Part shown: positions 45,014 through 57,440 of the stretch, piece by piece
How positions within the stretch are numbered: position 1 is the first letter of the stretch
Layout of the letters: every line of letters starts with the position of its first letter
Source: Ampelocalamus luodianensis
Lineage: Eukaryota > Streptophyta > Magnoliopsida > Poales > Poaceae
DNA length: 64,000 nucleotides
Reading direction: 5' to 3'
Assembly (NCBI GenBank): GCA_036346255.1
Contig: CM070640.1
Location: 35,893,238 to 35,957,237 of the forward strand
The notes under the pieces: model-generated
Told to the model about the DNA's origin: nothing
The model's database searches: none
The model's input: only the letters and a program-made list of their open reading frames with translations
Translations under genes and position numbers: made by a program

Positions 45014-48000
45014 TGTGAGGACCCTGGTTTATTCAGCTTGTACTGTTTAACCATCCACTTGGTCCTAACAGTACAAATCAAATCAACCAAGCCTCGAGAT
45101 ATGTATACTTCCTAAATGCAAGATGCACACTCACATAAAATCATGCATCAATTCCATTCATTCACATAGAACCGAAGCACAACAATAACTTAAAGACATA
45201 CGTAATATAAAGAGAGTTAGTACAAAAGAGAGGCCGACCGGCCAAAAGTCATACAGATAAGTAAATACACAGCGGAAGCAAAATGGCCATAAGATGGCGA
45301 TAAACGAAAGCCAATCGGTGTGCCTTTCACCCACAAGGCAACCAACCGGACCGCCAAGATAATCGTCCCAAACAAATGCACAACACACACTCACAAAAGT
45401 GAGGCCCTTGGGGCTCACCTTCTTCCTCTGCAACAATTAATATTAAGCAAAGCAGATGAGTACAAAAATTATTTTTGTACTCGCAAGACTGACGTGTGAG
45501 ATAACAGAACTATAATTAACTACATGCAAGCTTTATTTAAGTGGAGGAGGCTCGACTTATTTTCAAAGATAAAGCAAGTTTTCATTTGCAATAAGGTAAT
45601 AGATTCAAAGCAAGTTTGCAATTAACTTTATTGTTCAATTAAAGAGAGACAATAATAACAATAGGTAGAGAACAACACTAACCTAGAAGTGACTAACCCA
45701 TAGTCACCACAACAATAGCATGAAGTACCCTTCATACCACCCATGTCAAGTTTAAGTTTTTAAAAGGTTGTAGTCTAGTTCTTGCACGACCTTACCAAGC
45801 ATGTCCATAACCTAGGGCGAGGCTATTCGAATAGTTTTAACCCCTGCAGGGTGTACCAATGTACCCACACGATAGACCGCCTTTCCACCAGCCACGGTTA
45901 GCACACTTCCTTTGGTATGCAGGCATGGCTAAGTCTAACAAGACGCTTTCCAATGGACGATGCTAATTAAGAGCCGCAACCCACGGGAGAAGGACACATT
46001 AGACAGCCTAACCGGTCTGCTAATGCTCCCCTCCAACATCACAAACACACACACACAAGAACACACCCACCAACCAGCTCATAATTAACACCTCCCAAAG
46101 TACTTAGTCAAGGGAGGTTCCATATCCCCTCGTGTGGTTAGCACGCAATAAGCGCTTGGCTTAGTGACACAAGTAACTCGGTCCTTAGGGACTTAGGCAC
46201 CATTCCAATCACACCCAACAGATCACCCAACATACCATTGTGCCCAAGCCAAGATATAATTTTTGTTTTCAGTTTTTGATTTGCAAATTGGTAAAACACA
46301 AGGGTTGGACATAATGGAATAATAATAGCATTTGTGTGATCAAGATCACCGACTAAGTCGATGATCGCCCAATACTACCGATATCTAGGCATGGCTAAGC
46401 AATATTTATTCGAAATCTACTAAGTGACAAGAGCTCATCCAACGAACTCTAATCACAGCAAATAACCTAGGCTCAGGTAGTAGAGGATAAATATTTACCT
46501 ACAGATTATGCAACTAGAGGATTAACTAATCAATTTAACAACAAAATAGCAATGCATACCTAGAAGTTAAACAAAATATTAGACTTTAAAAGTAATGGGA
46601 TCAAATGGGAAATGATCAAACTGCTTGCCTGCTTGCTGTTGCTCAAACTGTTGCGGAGGATCATTCTCGGGGTTACCGCAAATGTCGAAGCCTAAGCGAA
46701 AAGCAAAAAGAAGCGAGAACAACCAATAAGACGAGCAACACTTAAACAAAAGAGCAAGCAAAAATTATCCAAATGCGACGAAATTTATACACAAGGTAGT
46801 CTAAGGTCCTATCTAACCTTAGGAATAAGAACCAACTAAAAAGGATTAGTGAAGAAAAAGATATGATCTAAATACTCATTTTTGCCAAAATGCTACACTT
46901 AATTAGTACTGTTCATAAAATATTTTCTAGAGTGATTTTGAAGCTGAAACTTTTATGGTAGTTAGATACTGGTATTATAAGGTCACATGTAAATTTTTGG
47001 GTCATTTGGAGTTATATTGAAAGAGTTATGATTTTTCAAGTCATGAAAATGAACAAAATTAAATTGCATGTGAAATATTGTTAAAAACAGTAACATGCCT
47101 AAAACCAATTTTATCATTTAGTACATTATTAGAGTAAGCTAACAAAATTGGTTTCACTAAAAATTGATTTTCAGAGAATTAGTTATGCAATTTACAAGTT
47201 AATTGCCAATTTTAGAATAATAAGTAGAACCTATTTCTGAACCAATTTTAAAATCTGTTTTCTGGAGCCGAACCAAACTCCTATTCATTTTTAGATTAAA
47301 GTACAGTTCAGAAGGAAGCTAACAAAATTTGAACCAACTCATTTGGAGCTAAAATGATTTAGTTATGCATTTTTGAAGTTTAATACCTTTTTCAGTCTGC
47401 AAATAAACCTCTCGGGAAAATGAAAACAATAAATCTTAAAAGAAAAGACGTGGCTTGATCTGGGCCGCTGATCCGGCAACGGACGGCCCACGCTCATGGC
47501 GCGCACAGCACACACATAGCGCTCACCGAGGCTCACCGTTGGATCAAGATCCAATGGTCCAGAATGAGATGGCATTCGGACCGAACGAATGCTTTCGCAA
47601 TCCCAGCCGTTGATCAAGCATCGGACGGCTGGAACGGGTTGGGCCGTTCGCGATTTGAACAGAGACCGCTGACAGGCGGGGCCCACTGTCAGCGACGCTG
47701 AGTCACGCCCACAAGGTCTTAACACACGTGCATAGTGCCAGAGGCCCACATGTAAGTGACAGATAAGCGGCGGCTAAGGACAAGTTTAATACTAAGCAAT
47801 GATTAGGCCTTAATGAACGTCGTTACTGTGTCCGAACGACATTACGGCACTGCCGTTTTCGTCCGACAAAACAATCGACGCAGTCCCGAGCTCGCCGCCG
47901 GCGACTCCGGCCGTGGCGGCGCGAGCCAAAGGCCAAAATGGGACCACAATAGCTTCACGCACCCATCGGGACCACCCACACCATCGGCGGTGGCCCAGAA

Positions 48001-49690
48001 CGGCGGCTAGCCGACGATGAGCGGCGGCGACCAAAACGGCCGAAATGCGAAATGACCAAAAGCTCCGCAACAAACCATTCCAGTGGGTGCCAAAGCTTCT
48101 AAGGGCTACTAGAAGGGTACCTGAGGGTAGGGGAGGTCCAGAGATGGACGGAGTTGCTCCGGCGACGAAGAGCGCGCACAGACCGGGAGAAGAAGTGGAG
48201 ACGACGGCCGAGCAAAAGGGAAGACCAAGTCATCACACCGAGTCCCAAACAGCCCAAGGATACTCCTGAGCAAGGAATTGAGGAGGGTGCCGCTACGGAG
48301 GTGGGGAAGAAGGGGTGTTTTTGTCGTCAAGAACAAATCCCAAAATTGAGCCGCTCTCGCAAAAGCAACTACAATCAAGTTAGGGTTTTGTCCTAGGAGG
48401 TGAGAGGCCCACACAAAGAAAGAGAGAGGAAGAAACGCCACTGGAGCACGGGTTGCACCGAGGAGCTCCCCGCTCAACAATGGCGGCCGAGACGGTTTCG
48501 GTGATTCGAGCTCAAGCAGGCAGTGAAAGCTCACGCTAAGCTCAAGGGTGGTGTAAAGAGAGACACTGAAGGTCTTGAGGAGCTTAAGTAGCTGAGGAAA
48601 AGGGAGGGCAGCACCGGAGGATCCGAGGCGAGCTCGGTCTTTGCTGCCATCGAGACCGCGCGAGAGGGGATGGGAGCAGGTGAGCTCGACGACTTTGAGG
48701 GCGGAGCGCTGACGTGCATTTAATGCGCCGCAGATGGAGCCGTTTAAAGGGGCTCAAGGAGGTGACAAGGCACCGCCCCCTCCTCTCTTTCTCTGCCATG
48801 GCGTACAGGTACGCACACGCGCGGTGGGAGGAGGAAGATGACCAATGACGCGAAGCGGGCCACCACCAACAAGATAAAGCGGCTCGAGCCCAAAGTGCCC
48901 GAGTGGGTTGAGCCCAACCCCAAAAAATGTTGGCCGACGGATAAGATTTGAACGGCCACGATGCGATCGCTAATTGGAAAGGCTGAAGTGAACCGGTACG
49001 GTCCCGCGACGGTTGGATCAGAATCCAACGGTTGAGAAACAGAGGGCAATCGGAGGGGTCCGGATGCCTACACGGATGCGAGCCGTTCGATGGAGATCCA
49101 ACGGTTCCCATCGCCAGTGCACCTTACGAGCCGCTCGGTGCGGTTAGTTGGTTCGGCCGAGTCAATTGACTCGAGCCCGAGCCCGACTCGCGCCTGAGGA
49201 ACAGTGTAAGCCAATTAGGGTTTTGATTTTAAAGCTGAATCTTTGGGGATTTAATTGAGGCATCAAATCAACTCCAAAATTTATGAAATTTTAACTGGAG
49301 CTTCCTGACTTAAGGATTAACCTTCCACAAAATTTCCAGATATTTTTGTGCACTGGGATTTTCTCAAGAAATTCCAGAAGGCTAATTCAAAGGTTTGACC
49401 AAGGTTTGACTTGCCTCTAAAATATTTCAAATAATTTTCAAAAATTACGAAATAATTCAGAGGTGTTACCAAGCAACCCTAGAACCAAGGAAAATTATTT
49501 CCAAGGGTTTGACATAAGATTTCACCAAGGAGGTTATTGACTTGAGACAAATGAGGCTTTTAATTTTGGATTTCCCAAAATTCTTTTACAAGATCTTCAT
49601 AAAAGCTCAAAAGCATTAGGATGCAGGAAAAGTTTTAATTTATCCTCATTTTATTGCATTTGAAACACAAGCCAAAATGGGGATGTTACA
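45014..49690 (-). mobile_element. LTR family A, copy A3 (minus), solo, TSD GTATA
   Basis: The plus strand starts TGTGAGGACCCTGG and ends ATGGGGATGTTACA. GTATA at 45009-45013 and 49691-49695 is the target duplication. It is homologous to A1 and A2 along its length. Module CTATTCGAATAG at 45823-45834. Its stem-loop is the best in the window: GAGTACAAAAA (45458-45468), loop TTA, TTTTTGTACTC (45472-45482). Frames at 47813-49111 are GC-rich LTR sequence and not genes. Confidence 0.88.
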
Positions 49691-49703
49691 GTATACCCTT
49701 GCA

Positions 49704-49883
49704 TGTGCCCTCTAGCACAGGGACCAAGAGCCTATACTCCACAAGTATAGGGACCATAGCCCATCATCTTCATGATGGAGACCTCTACTCAATGCCCACA
49801 TTCTACGAATGTGGGGACCACAAGCCCGTCATCTACATGACGGGGATCTTAAATATACATACTTGGTCATCATGTGACCAAGT
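49704..49883 (-). repeat. Array of six hairpins with unrelated stems, in LTR B
   Basis: TGTGC/GCACA 49704-49719; CCTATACT/AGTATAGG 49731-49751; CCATCAT/ATGATGG 49761-49778; CCCACATTC/GAATGTGGG 49795-49815; CCCGTCAT/ATGACGGG 49825-49844; ACTTGGTCA/TGACCAAGT 49861-49883. Loops are 3-6 bases. Linkers share GGGACCA-AGCCC-like words. All stems are perfect although their sequences differ. Confidence 0.88.
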
Positions 49884-50924
49884 CTCAGGTATGTTCTCAA
49901 TATGCTTATGTATTAGTACTCTATCTTTTAATAACATATGAATCAACAATTATATACCAAACTTTAAATAACATGTATTGCATCATCAACATACATCAAT
50001 AACCTTTAGCCATAACTCAAGCATTCGCCAATCTTATTCATACATATCGCACTATCATTCATTCATAGCTAGTATGTATAAAACACAAGCACTCACTGTC
50101 AAATATTCATAATTATATCAACAACCAGAATACTTGCCTCAACCGTGCGGGAACGGAGGACGCGAAGAGGACGCTACACCCGAGACCAATCCCCCACCTG
50201 AGTTTAATTAAAGAATGCTAAGACAATAATAATGGATAAGAAAAATCTAAAAGTAATTACGAAAACGCTACGTTCAATAGCGTAAGCCCAACTCCCAAAA
50301 TCATAACTTGCTGTCTGTCCCCTTAGCAGACAGTCACACTATAAAATTCATAACTTTTTTATACAATATCCAAATGACACATTCTTAGACTTTCTGAAAA
50401 GTTTATCAAATTCCCCACCTAAACCTATTTGGCGAGCCTTCCTGATTTGGCCATCTAATACCCCTACCAAATAGATTAACAGAACAACTATTTCACATCA
50501 GGGTTTTGGACAGCGACCTTAAAACCATCATAACTTTCAGAATAATGATCCAAATTTCATGTTCTTTAGCTTCTCTGAACTCTAAGACAATTATCTACAT
50601 ATTTCGTTATAGTGAGACCTCCCAGAAACTCATTTATCTATCAATTTAACCCTGATTACTAAAAACTGTCAAAAACGTAGCAGATTTACGGAACAACAGC
50701 GCTACAAAATTCATAACTTTTGAACCGCTCATCCAAACGACGCGATCTTATACTCTACAGAAAGGTATCGACGTCGCCTACAATTATCTAGGAGGCGTCG
50801 AGGTCTGATTCTTCCCTTAACCAAATCAAAACGTCAGTCTAAACCAATCTGTCCTGAACCGACCTAAATACCAATATTGATCAATTAACCAAATACGTAA
50901 CTAATCGAAGGGGGATTTGGGTTT

Positions 50925-51250
50925 ACCCTTGTAGAAACGTTGATGAGTGCGCACACCAGCACGCGATCCCTCTTCCCCTTCTTCTCTTCCTCCTTTCTTT
51001 CTCTTCCACCGTCTTTCTTCTACTGGCCGAGCAAAGAGGAAGCAGCACCTTGAGGGGAGGCGCTACAATGATGGCGCTACAGTGACAGCATGGTGCTACA
51101 GTAACATGGCTAGGGTTTGGGTGGTCGTCCCCCTTCCTTTTAAGGCTGACCAACTCAAATGGGCCAAGACTCCGTGGGCCAAAAGCCCAAGTTTTCTTAC
51201 TCTCCCTCAGAAATCTGAATTTCTAAATTTGATTTATTTAATTCTCTCTC
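50925..51250 (-). other. GC-richer transcribed-leader-like part of LTR B
   Basis: Minus strand reading shows CCTTAAAAGGAAGGGGG (about 51130-51146) as the only TATA-like site near the LTR start. The frames of 76-103 codons here are not supported as genes. Confidence 0.3.
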
Positions 51251-51303
51251 TAATTTAGTTGTTCTCTTCCGAATATTCTTTTGAATACTTTTGGGGTATT
51301 ACA

Positions 51304-51842
51304 GTTATGGTGGTCGAAACCATAGAGTAAACCTGACTGTGGGAGACTGTACTTGCATGGTCCCGACGTTGCTACATGTCCCATGCTCTCACGTCATCAC
51401 CGCCTGTCATGTTCGCGGTGCTAGTCACCTTACCTTCATTGCACCATAATTCTCGAAGCTAGCCACAATGCGGACTTGGGAGAACAGATTCGAGCCTTAC
51501 CTTGATCCCTTGCATTGGACACCATACGTGTGGGAGGAATACATTCTCGACACAGCAATGATGAACAAGCGACGCGGTCAAAGGAAGAGGAAGAGGCTTC
51601 GTAATGACATGGACCTCTCAGAGCGAGGCAGTAAGGACATGTACTCTCTAGGGGACTTCAACGGCGCCAACAGCACCAACAGGTGCTCGGAGTGTCACGA
51701 GCACGGACACACCAGGGCAAAGCACATGAGTAGGGATTCCCAGCCGCGCAGGGTCAGGCGGCGGCGCTCACGCGTCCCCCCCTGCTTGACGTATCCAATG
51801 CTGTTGTTGCACGAAAATGGTTGTTCTTTACGTATACAGTAG
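51304..51842 (+). pseudogene. MULE transposase, C-terminal part (SWIM finger and zinc knuckle)
   Basis: It resumes just after the LTR with the target duplication codons and reads YGGRNHRVNLTVGDCTCMVP, then PCSHVITAC, a SWIM zinc finger (CxC...CxH, 51344-51400) as in MuDR transposases. A stop follows near 51448. The frame 51468-51842 continues RTWENRFEPYLDP, a basic region (KRRGQRKRKRLRN) and a knuckle C-SE-C-HEHG-H-TRAK-H at about 51683-51725, where the last Cys is His. The fit across the insertion proves that both halves were one gene. Confidence 0.85.
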
Positions 51843-51912
51843 TTTCATTTGCATTTTCTATAATTTTTTGTACCTCATGTGATCTTACAAAAAGTCTATC
51901 CTATAATGCAAG

Positions 51913-52217
51913 ATGCCACAGCACGCACAGTACGCATTGCTCCTCTTGGAGTACGATGAGGACCACCGTGCACACCGCATAGCCGACGAGGGTGTGGTGA
52001 GACAAGCTAACATACTACTCGGTCATGTTTGCAACTTGTTGACCATATTCTTTTTATACTCATTCATTTGCCTATCTCTCCTGCAGGTACTCCAGCCGCT
52101 TCGCCCTCGCACTCACACCCCTCTACATTGGGACGAGCGGTACGAGCCACACGTCCGCCAGGCCGGTCTACATGGTTTGGTGCGAATAGTGATCAACGGG
52201 CTCCCCCGTATGGACGG
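51913..52217 (+). pseudogene. PMD gene, first two exons, split by gypsy2
   Basis: Exon 1 starts MPQHAQYALLLLEYDEDHRA and runs to about 51995. The intron ends CTCCTGCAG at 52087. Exon 2 reads THTPLHWDERYEPHVRQAGL and LVRIVINGLPRMDG, the usual N-terminus of transposon-type PMD proteins. It breaks off at gypsy2 and resumes at 63541 in the same frame. It lies 70 bases after the MULE transposase on the same strand, the layout of MULEs that carry a PMD gene. Confidence 0.8.
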
Positions 52218-55200
52218 TGTAACAGCCCAAATTTCAATTTCCAGTTGAAAATAAAGTTTAAGAATTTTATTGGATTTTGGTGAAATTTTTAAAGCTTTTC
52301 CTTAACCAAATTAAAGATAAAATAAAATTATGGGCAAAATCTATTATCAGATAATAGCTGGAAATATTTTTCTTAAATCCTAAATGCTCCAGAGAATTTC
52401 TGTGAATTTTCTCATAATTTTTGGAATTATTTTGCTATATTCTAAAGCCTAATTGAATTATCCGAATTAAAACAAAAGAAAAATCAAAAGAAAACCTCAA
52501 ATAGGAATTGGGCGAAACCCACCAGCCCACGTTCTTCCAGCATACGGCCCGCTCCGCCGCGCCTCCTCCTTCACGACCGACAAATGGTCCACCGTCGATC
52601 CTTTCTCTCTCCCATCACACCAGTGCATCCCAACCGTTGGATTAAAATCCAACGGTCAGAATTTCACAAAGCATTCATAAGGTCCGAATGTTCTACGCAA
52701 TCGGGACCGTTAGATCTAAATCCAACGGCCCACGTGCATCGGTCACTTAATGATTCACCGCAACCCGTGATCTATTTCAACCGTTAGATCGAGATCAAAC
52801 GGCTACGCCGACATAACTTACCGCCGCCAATCTTTTGTCCACCGTCTGATCAAAATCGGACGTGCCCCAGTTGTCGTCTTCCTCGTCGTCTTCTCCGCGC
52901 GATCCTCACGCCGCCGCCATTAAAACCGACGCTCGAACTCTGGTAACGCCGCCTTCAATCCCCACTCCTCACCATCGCGGCGCATTGACGACCCGTATCA
53001 CGCCGCCCCACTTCCGCCGTTTTCTCCCTTCTCCGCATCGCTTTACCCACGATCACCGAAACCCGCCGCGCATGACCTTCGCGTCGCCGCGCTTCGGTCT
53101 TCCCGACCCTATAAATAGGAGCCATGGGTAGCCCTTCTCCTCCTCCACCTTTTTCCCCACGCATTACTCCTCGCCGCCTAGCCGCCGTAACCGCCGTGGA
53201 AGCTCCTTCACCGCGATCGCTTTCTTCCTCGATTCGGCGCCCTCGACGACGCTCCGCCTCGCCGCCACCACCAACGGCCGCCACATCATCGCCGACCGGT
53301 GCTCACCTCTGCCGGCAGACGCCGCCGAATCGCATTGTCGCCAACACCCAACCTCTCGCCGCTTCAACCTCGCCGCCACCACCGCCCACCTTGACCACCC
53401 GAGCTAGTCTAACGAGTTCGAATAGTCCTAGCTACACACCGGTACCACCATCGCCGGCGAAACCTCGCCGTTCGCGTTGCCGTTGGTTCCGTGGCGCCAC
53501 CGTCGCCGGCCCGACGTGTCACGCCGCGTGGCGGTGCCACCTAAGCGCCACCTCAACCCCGCTATGCGTGGTATGCGCGTGGCGTCCGCTCATCGCCACG
53601 TGAGCACCGCGTGTCGTTCACCGCGCGGATCACCCTCGGCTCGGTGGAATCAGTCCACCGTGAGCCGAGTCTATGACATGTGGGACCCGCTTGTCAGAAA
53701 AATCATTATAATTCTTTTAATTTCCGGAAATTCTTCGCTGGCGTCAGCATTGCACAATAAATAGAATTTCCTTTAGAAAAATAATTCAGAGAATTCAATT
53801 AAATTCCAGATTTTGTATTAAACTTGTAAAATTCATATCTTTTGCATTTGAACTCCAAATTGAGTGGTTCAAGTTGCAAAATTTGTCTAAATTCATAATC
53901 TAGCTAACTAAAGCAAAATATTTTAATTTGGAGTTAGTTTGATCTGAGTTTTTGAATTTATTTGAATTTGAGTTGAATTTGTCGTATTTTCACGTATAGA
54001 CTTCGACGACTCCGGAGAGTTAGATCCTTCCGACGATTTAGAGTTCCAAGACTTCAACGAAGGCAAGTTACACTATTGATCATATTGTTCCTATTGTTTT
54101 AAAGTATTTATTTACTATCTACAATTTACTATTGCATGCATATGTTTATAAAAATATCCAATATCCCGATTTCAGTATATAGTTGTTCCAAACTCCTTGG
54201 TATGGCCAATTTGACTATCAAAACTGAATACCTTGACACCTTAGATAAAATTTGTCAAATGCTTAGCCTTGCTTAGATAATATTTACAAATTTGGGAGAA
54301 TTTAGTCAAATCTTTACAATGTAATTTAAATGTGTTCTGTGGTATTGTTTTATCACGAAAGGATTTTACTCTAAATAAAATAAAATGGGTTTGAACTTGG
54401 CGAGATGGATGAATGGTGGGTGCAGGTTCATGCACCTGTCTAATCTGTTAGGATTACGACCCGTGGTTTTAAATTGAAGTCGCCGAGTCGATTAAGGACC
54501 GGTCTTTGGCGTATTTTGCTACGCCTTACCGCATACCACCACATGTCCTGTATGGGCAGGATTTGGCTAAATAATCAGTAGTGTCTTAGTGTTATTTGTG
54601 CTATGTTGTATGTGTGGGCGTTGGTTAGACATTAGTCCCACTCGCGCAAGAGGGCTTCCTGAGGATGGATAGTCCAAAGGTAGCGAAACCTTAGCGGGCA
54701 TGAATACTGAGGACACCGCTTGTAACGGCCTCATGATAATTGCTTAGTCACACGCCTTCGAAGCGTGCTTTGGCCGACATTAAAAGCATTTTATCTCGTG
54801 TGGGTAAAGCTGCATACAACCTCTGCAGTGTAAAACTATTCGAATAGCCGCGTCCGCGGTCATGGACATGCTAGCAAAGCCACTCTAAGTTAGAATTGTT
54901 TTTGGTTTATAAAATGTGTTCAACAGATGTTTTAGGATGGATAGTCCTATGGTAAAAATTGGGTGGTTAGCCAAGTGTTAGGAGGATATCCTTCAATAAT
55001 CAACTAGTGGAGGTCATCCAATATTCGATGTCGGTTTGTCACTTTCTTTATTCGAATTATTAAAATTGGTCTTACAAAAGTATTAGCAATATAATCTGAA
55101 AATGCCGCTTATGCAAAACAACCCCGCCATTACCTTTGTTTACCTTATGCATGCATTAAACTTTCTATATTGGGTGTGACTTGCGAGCACGGTAGTAGTG

Positions 55201-55502
55201 CTCACTCTTCTGAATAAATCTTATTCAGAGAAGACGTTTTCCGACGGTGAGGATCTTGATTTAATAGGTCATGTCCCAGCACGATTGCCTCGTGGCAAGT
55301 CGTGTGGCCTACTACTTCTACTACTCTTCCATTGTGTTATTTCTTTTCTTTTGGCCGCAGCCCTTTTGTAATAAACTTTGAATTATTATCAATAAACTCG
55401 TGATATGACTGTGCTATCACTTTTTGTTTAATCATGTACACTAGAAATCTGGACTAGTGTATGAACACAGAGAATTTGGGATCCTTCGTTCTGGGTTCGA
55501 CA
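52218..55502 (+). repeat. gypsy2 5' LTR (3285 bp)
   Basis: TGTAACAGCCC...GTTCGACA. TATA box at 53110-53117, palindromes CCGTTGGAT..ATCCAACGG at 52634-52655 and relatives to 52860, module CTATTCGAATAG at 54836-54847, stem-loop GAGCAC (55185-55190) with GTGCTC (55198-55203), and a second hairpin CTGAATAA/TTATTCAG at 55210-55228. The 95-159 codon frames at 52862-53764 are leader-like GC-rich sequence. Confidence 0.93.
53110..53117 (+). promoter_or_regulatory. TATA box of the gypsy2 5' LTR
   Basis: CCCTATAAATAGGAGCC. The same box is at 61144-61151 in the 3' LTR. Confidence 0.75.
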
Positions 55503-55506
55503 AAAG

Positions 55507-55518
55507 TGGTATCGAGCC
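55507..55518 (+). other. gypsy2 primer-binding site with a lost base
   Basis: TGGTATCGAGCC, 4 bases after the LTR. Compared with the tRNA-Met complement (TGGTATCAGAGC, intact in gypsy1) the A of CAG is missing. Confidence 0.85.
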
Positions 55519-55660
55519 ATATCGATCGTAGGTCGTGGCCCCACAAATGTCCTAAGGACTCATTTGCAAAAATTAAAACTATTTTGAGTGTATCCGAGTC
55601 ATCTCTCAACCCTTCTCTTTAAAAACAATTCTTCGACTTGTCTATCCTCAAAATTTTAGA

Positions 55661-56218
55661 TGGCCAAGGCACGGACGCTATCTCTCACTAATCATTGCCG
55701 ACATCGGCTGAACTTCTGCGGGAAGTGATGCAAAGACTTGGACTACAAGAAGAGGCCAACGCTTGTGGCTACCGATACAAGTTGGGAGAACGACGCTCGA
55801 GAGTGGAAGTACTAATCTACTCCGACTGCCGCCAAACACCGCCTTCCATACCTTCCACGCCCGATCCGACGCGACACCTTCACGATGGCATTCGTGATGC
55901 AGCGAGAAAGCGGTTCGTCGACTCGCCATACTTATGACCGCCACCTCAACGGCACCGGTTTCACTATTTCCGATGCATCTTCCAACCGCACTTGACAAAG
56001 TCTTCCGCACCATCGAGGAGGAAGATTCCCGAGTTGACGCACTGTGGACGACAAAGGCACCGGACTACGCTTATGGAAACGCCTTGGGCGACTTGCGTAC
56101 CACTCGGGATAGTCTAGAGTATACCGAGGCGAAATCAAGGCAACAAGAGGAGCGGCTATTTACAAATCAGGCCAAGGCGCATCAAGCAATTCCCGAATAC
56201 ACCCCATCCACCCCATAG
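55661..56218 (+). pseudogene. gypsy2 extra ORF upstream of gag, unknown
   Basis: Two overlapping open frames (55695-55937 and 55934-56218) look like one gene with a frameshift. The first has ELLREVMQRLGLQEEANACG, YRYKLGERRSRVEVLIYSD; the second FRTIEEEDSRVDALWTTKAP and a charged helix (LRTTRDSLEYTEAKSRQQEE) that may form a coiled coil. It ends TAG before the gag start. gypsy1 has no such ORF. I do not recognise a domain; it could be an accessory gene or captured host sequence. Confidence 0.45.
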
Positions 56219-56432
56219 ATGTTTATTTTTTCCCATCCGTATTTTAGTCACAGATTATGAGCTATCAATTATTCATGTGATAGCCATAATATATTAATAA
56301 AATAAATGAATAAAGAAACCATTTTGAAAAGTTGATTCTTTGTTTGTGTGCTTTTTCGTTCTTGGGCTATTTTAGATTTATCCCCCATAGAATTCCTCGC
56401 TATCTCTTCTAAATCATTGGAGGATTCCGCAG

Positions 56433-57440
56433 ATGGTGACCACCCGCAGAAACGGCAATGCCAAAGAAGCGGTGCAACGACAAGGAAACGATCGACGGAT
56501 CACCGGATAATCACGTTCGCACCGCCACCACCGCCGCGATGACCGATCGGCGCCGGATGATGGCGAATCGGACTCATTTAATCGACCTTCTTGCCCGACC
56601 ACTCGTAATGTTCAGAACACTCGGGCCGCTACAAAGCGGCGGCAGCCCGCCCACCTCCGCATAACCAAAGGCTGACTATGTCTGAGTTTATGAGGATGCG
56701 TCCGCCGACATTCTCAAATAGTACTGAACCAATGGACGCCGACGACTGGCTTCGGGCTATTGGAAAGAAATCGACATTAGTCGTTGTTACGACCGTGAGA
56801 GGGTCTGCTTGCCTCTCACCAACCGAATGGCCTCAGATCGTAATGGTGGGACAACTCGCATAGCACACAATGATGCTCACCCATCACGTGGGCCGACTTC
56901 GTCGCGAAGCTTTTTCATGCACATATCCCGCGGGATGATGACGCTCAAGAAGAAGGAGTTCCACGCACTCGACAAAGCAACCGTGCGGTGAATGAGTACC
57001 TTCACCGCTTTAACCAACTTGCTCGCTACGCCCACCGACGAGCGAGATGAGGACAGACAGGAAAGGTTCCTGGATGGATTGAATGATGATATCTCTGTCC
57101 AACTTATTTCTCAGAATTTCACTGACTTTCAGCAGTTGGTGGATAAAGCAATCAGGCAGGAGGCTAAACACGCAGAAATGGAGAACCGCAAGCGGAGGAT
57201 GGCCGCCCGCAGGTTTAACGCAGAGGTCCGCCAAACCTCGCATCACCACACCGCAACCGCAGCGTGGGAAGTTTCAATCTTCCACGTCTCGTACTCGAGC
57301 ACCGCCACAGCGCTCCAACCCCTCCAACTTCCGTGGCACTTCATTAGGAGGGCAGTTTCAGTAGAAGCACTCTACCTCCTCAGCTTCTGGAGTCACGTGC
57401 TTCCACTGCAACGAGACAGGGCATTATGCCAATAAATGTC
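56433..57440 (+). pseudogene. gag: gypsy2 gag, frameshifted
   Basis: It starts MVTTRRNGNAKEAV at 56433 and is broken by TAA/TGA codons within 90 bases. The core appears in pieces: RMRPPTFSNSTEPMDADDWL (56678), MTLKKKEFHALDKATV (about 56937-56991), then QERFLDGLNDDISVQLISQN and FQQLVDKAIRQEAKHAEMEN (57055-57190). The knuckle C-FH-C-NETG-H-YANK-C (57392-57433) is intact but in another frame than the preceding piece. Confidence 0.8.

Larger units (their letters stand above)
44405..51303 (-). mobile_element. Solo LTR, family B, split by A3, TSD GTTAT
   Basis: The plus strand starts TGTAACACCCCAACC and ends TTTTGGGGTATTACA, with GTTAT at 44400-44404 and 51304-51308. Without the nested A3 it is about 2.2 kb. 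It landed inside the MULE transposase reading frame. Its stem-loop is GAGTC (44825-44829) with GACTC (44834-44838), after AGCAAGTACC on the plus strand. An array of six hairpins lies at 49704-49883. No gag or pol. Confidence 0.85.

Noticed and set aside
47813..49111. Several frames of 65-175 codons on both strands
   Set aside because: They are inside LTR A3, with no domain and no conservation in A1 or A2.
49704..49883. Hairpins as bacterial-type terminators
   Set aside because: No T tracts follow the stems, and the context is a plant LTR.
49691..51303. A separate LTR next to A3
   Set aside because: GTATA flanks A3 on both sides and GTTAT flanks 44405-51303, so this stretch is the second half of LTR B.
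52862..53764. Frames of up to 159 codons rich in Pro, Ser and Arg
   Set aside because: They lie in the GC-rich part of the gypsy2 LTR around and after the TATA box, and the second LTR does not keep the frames.
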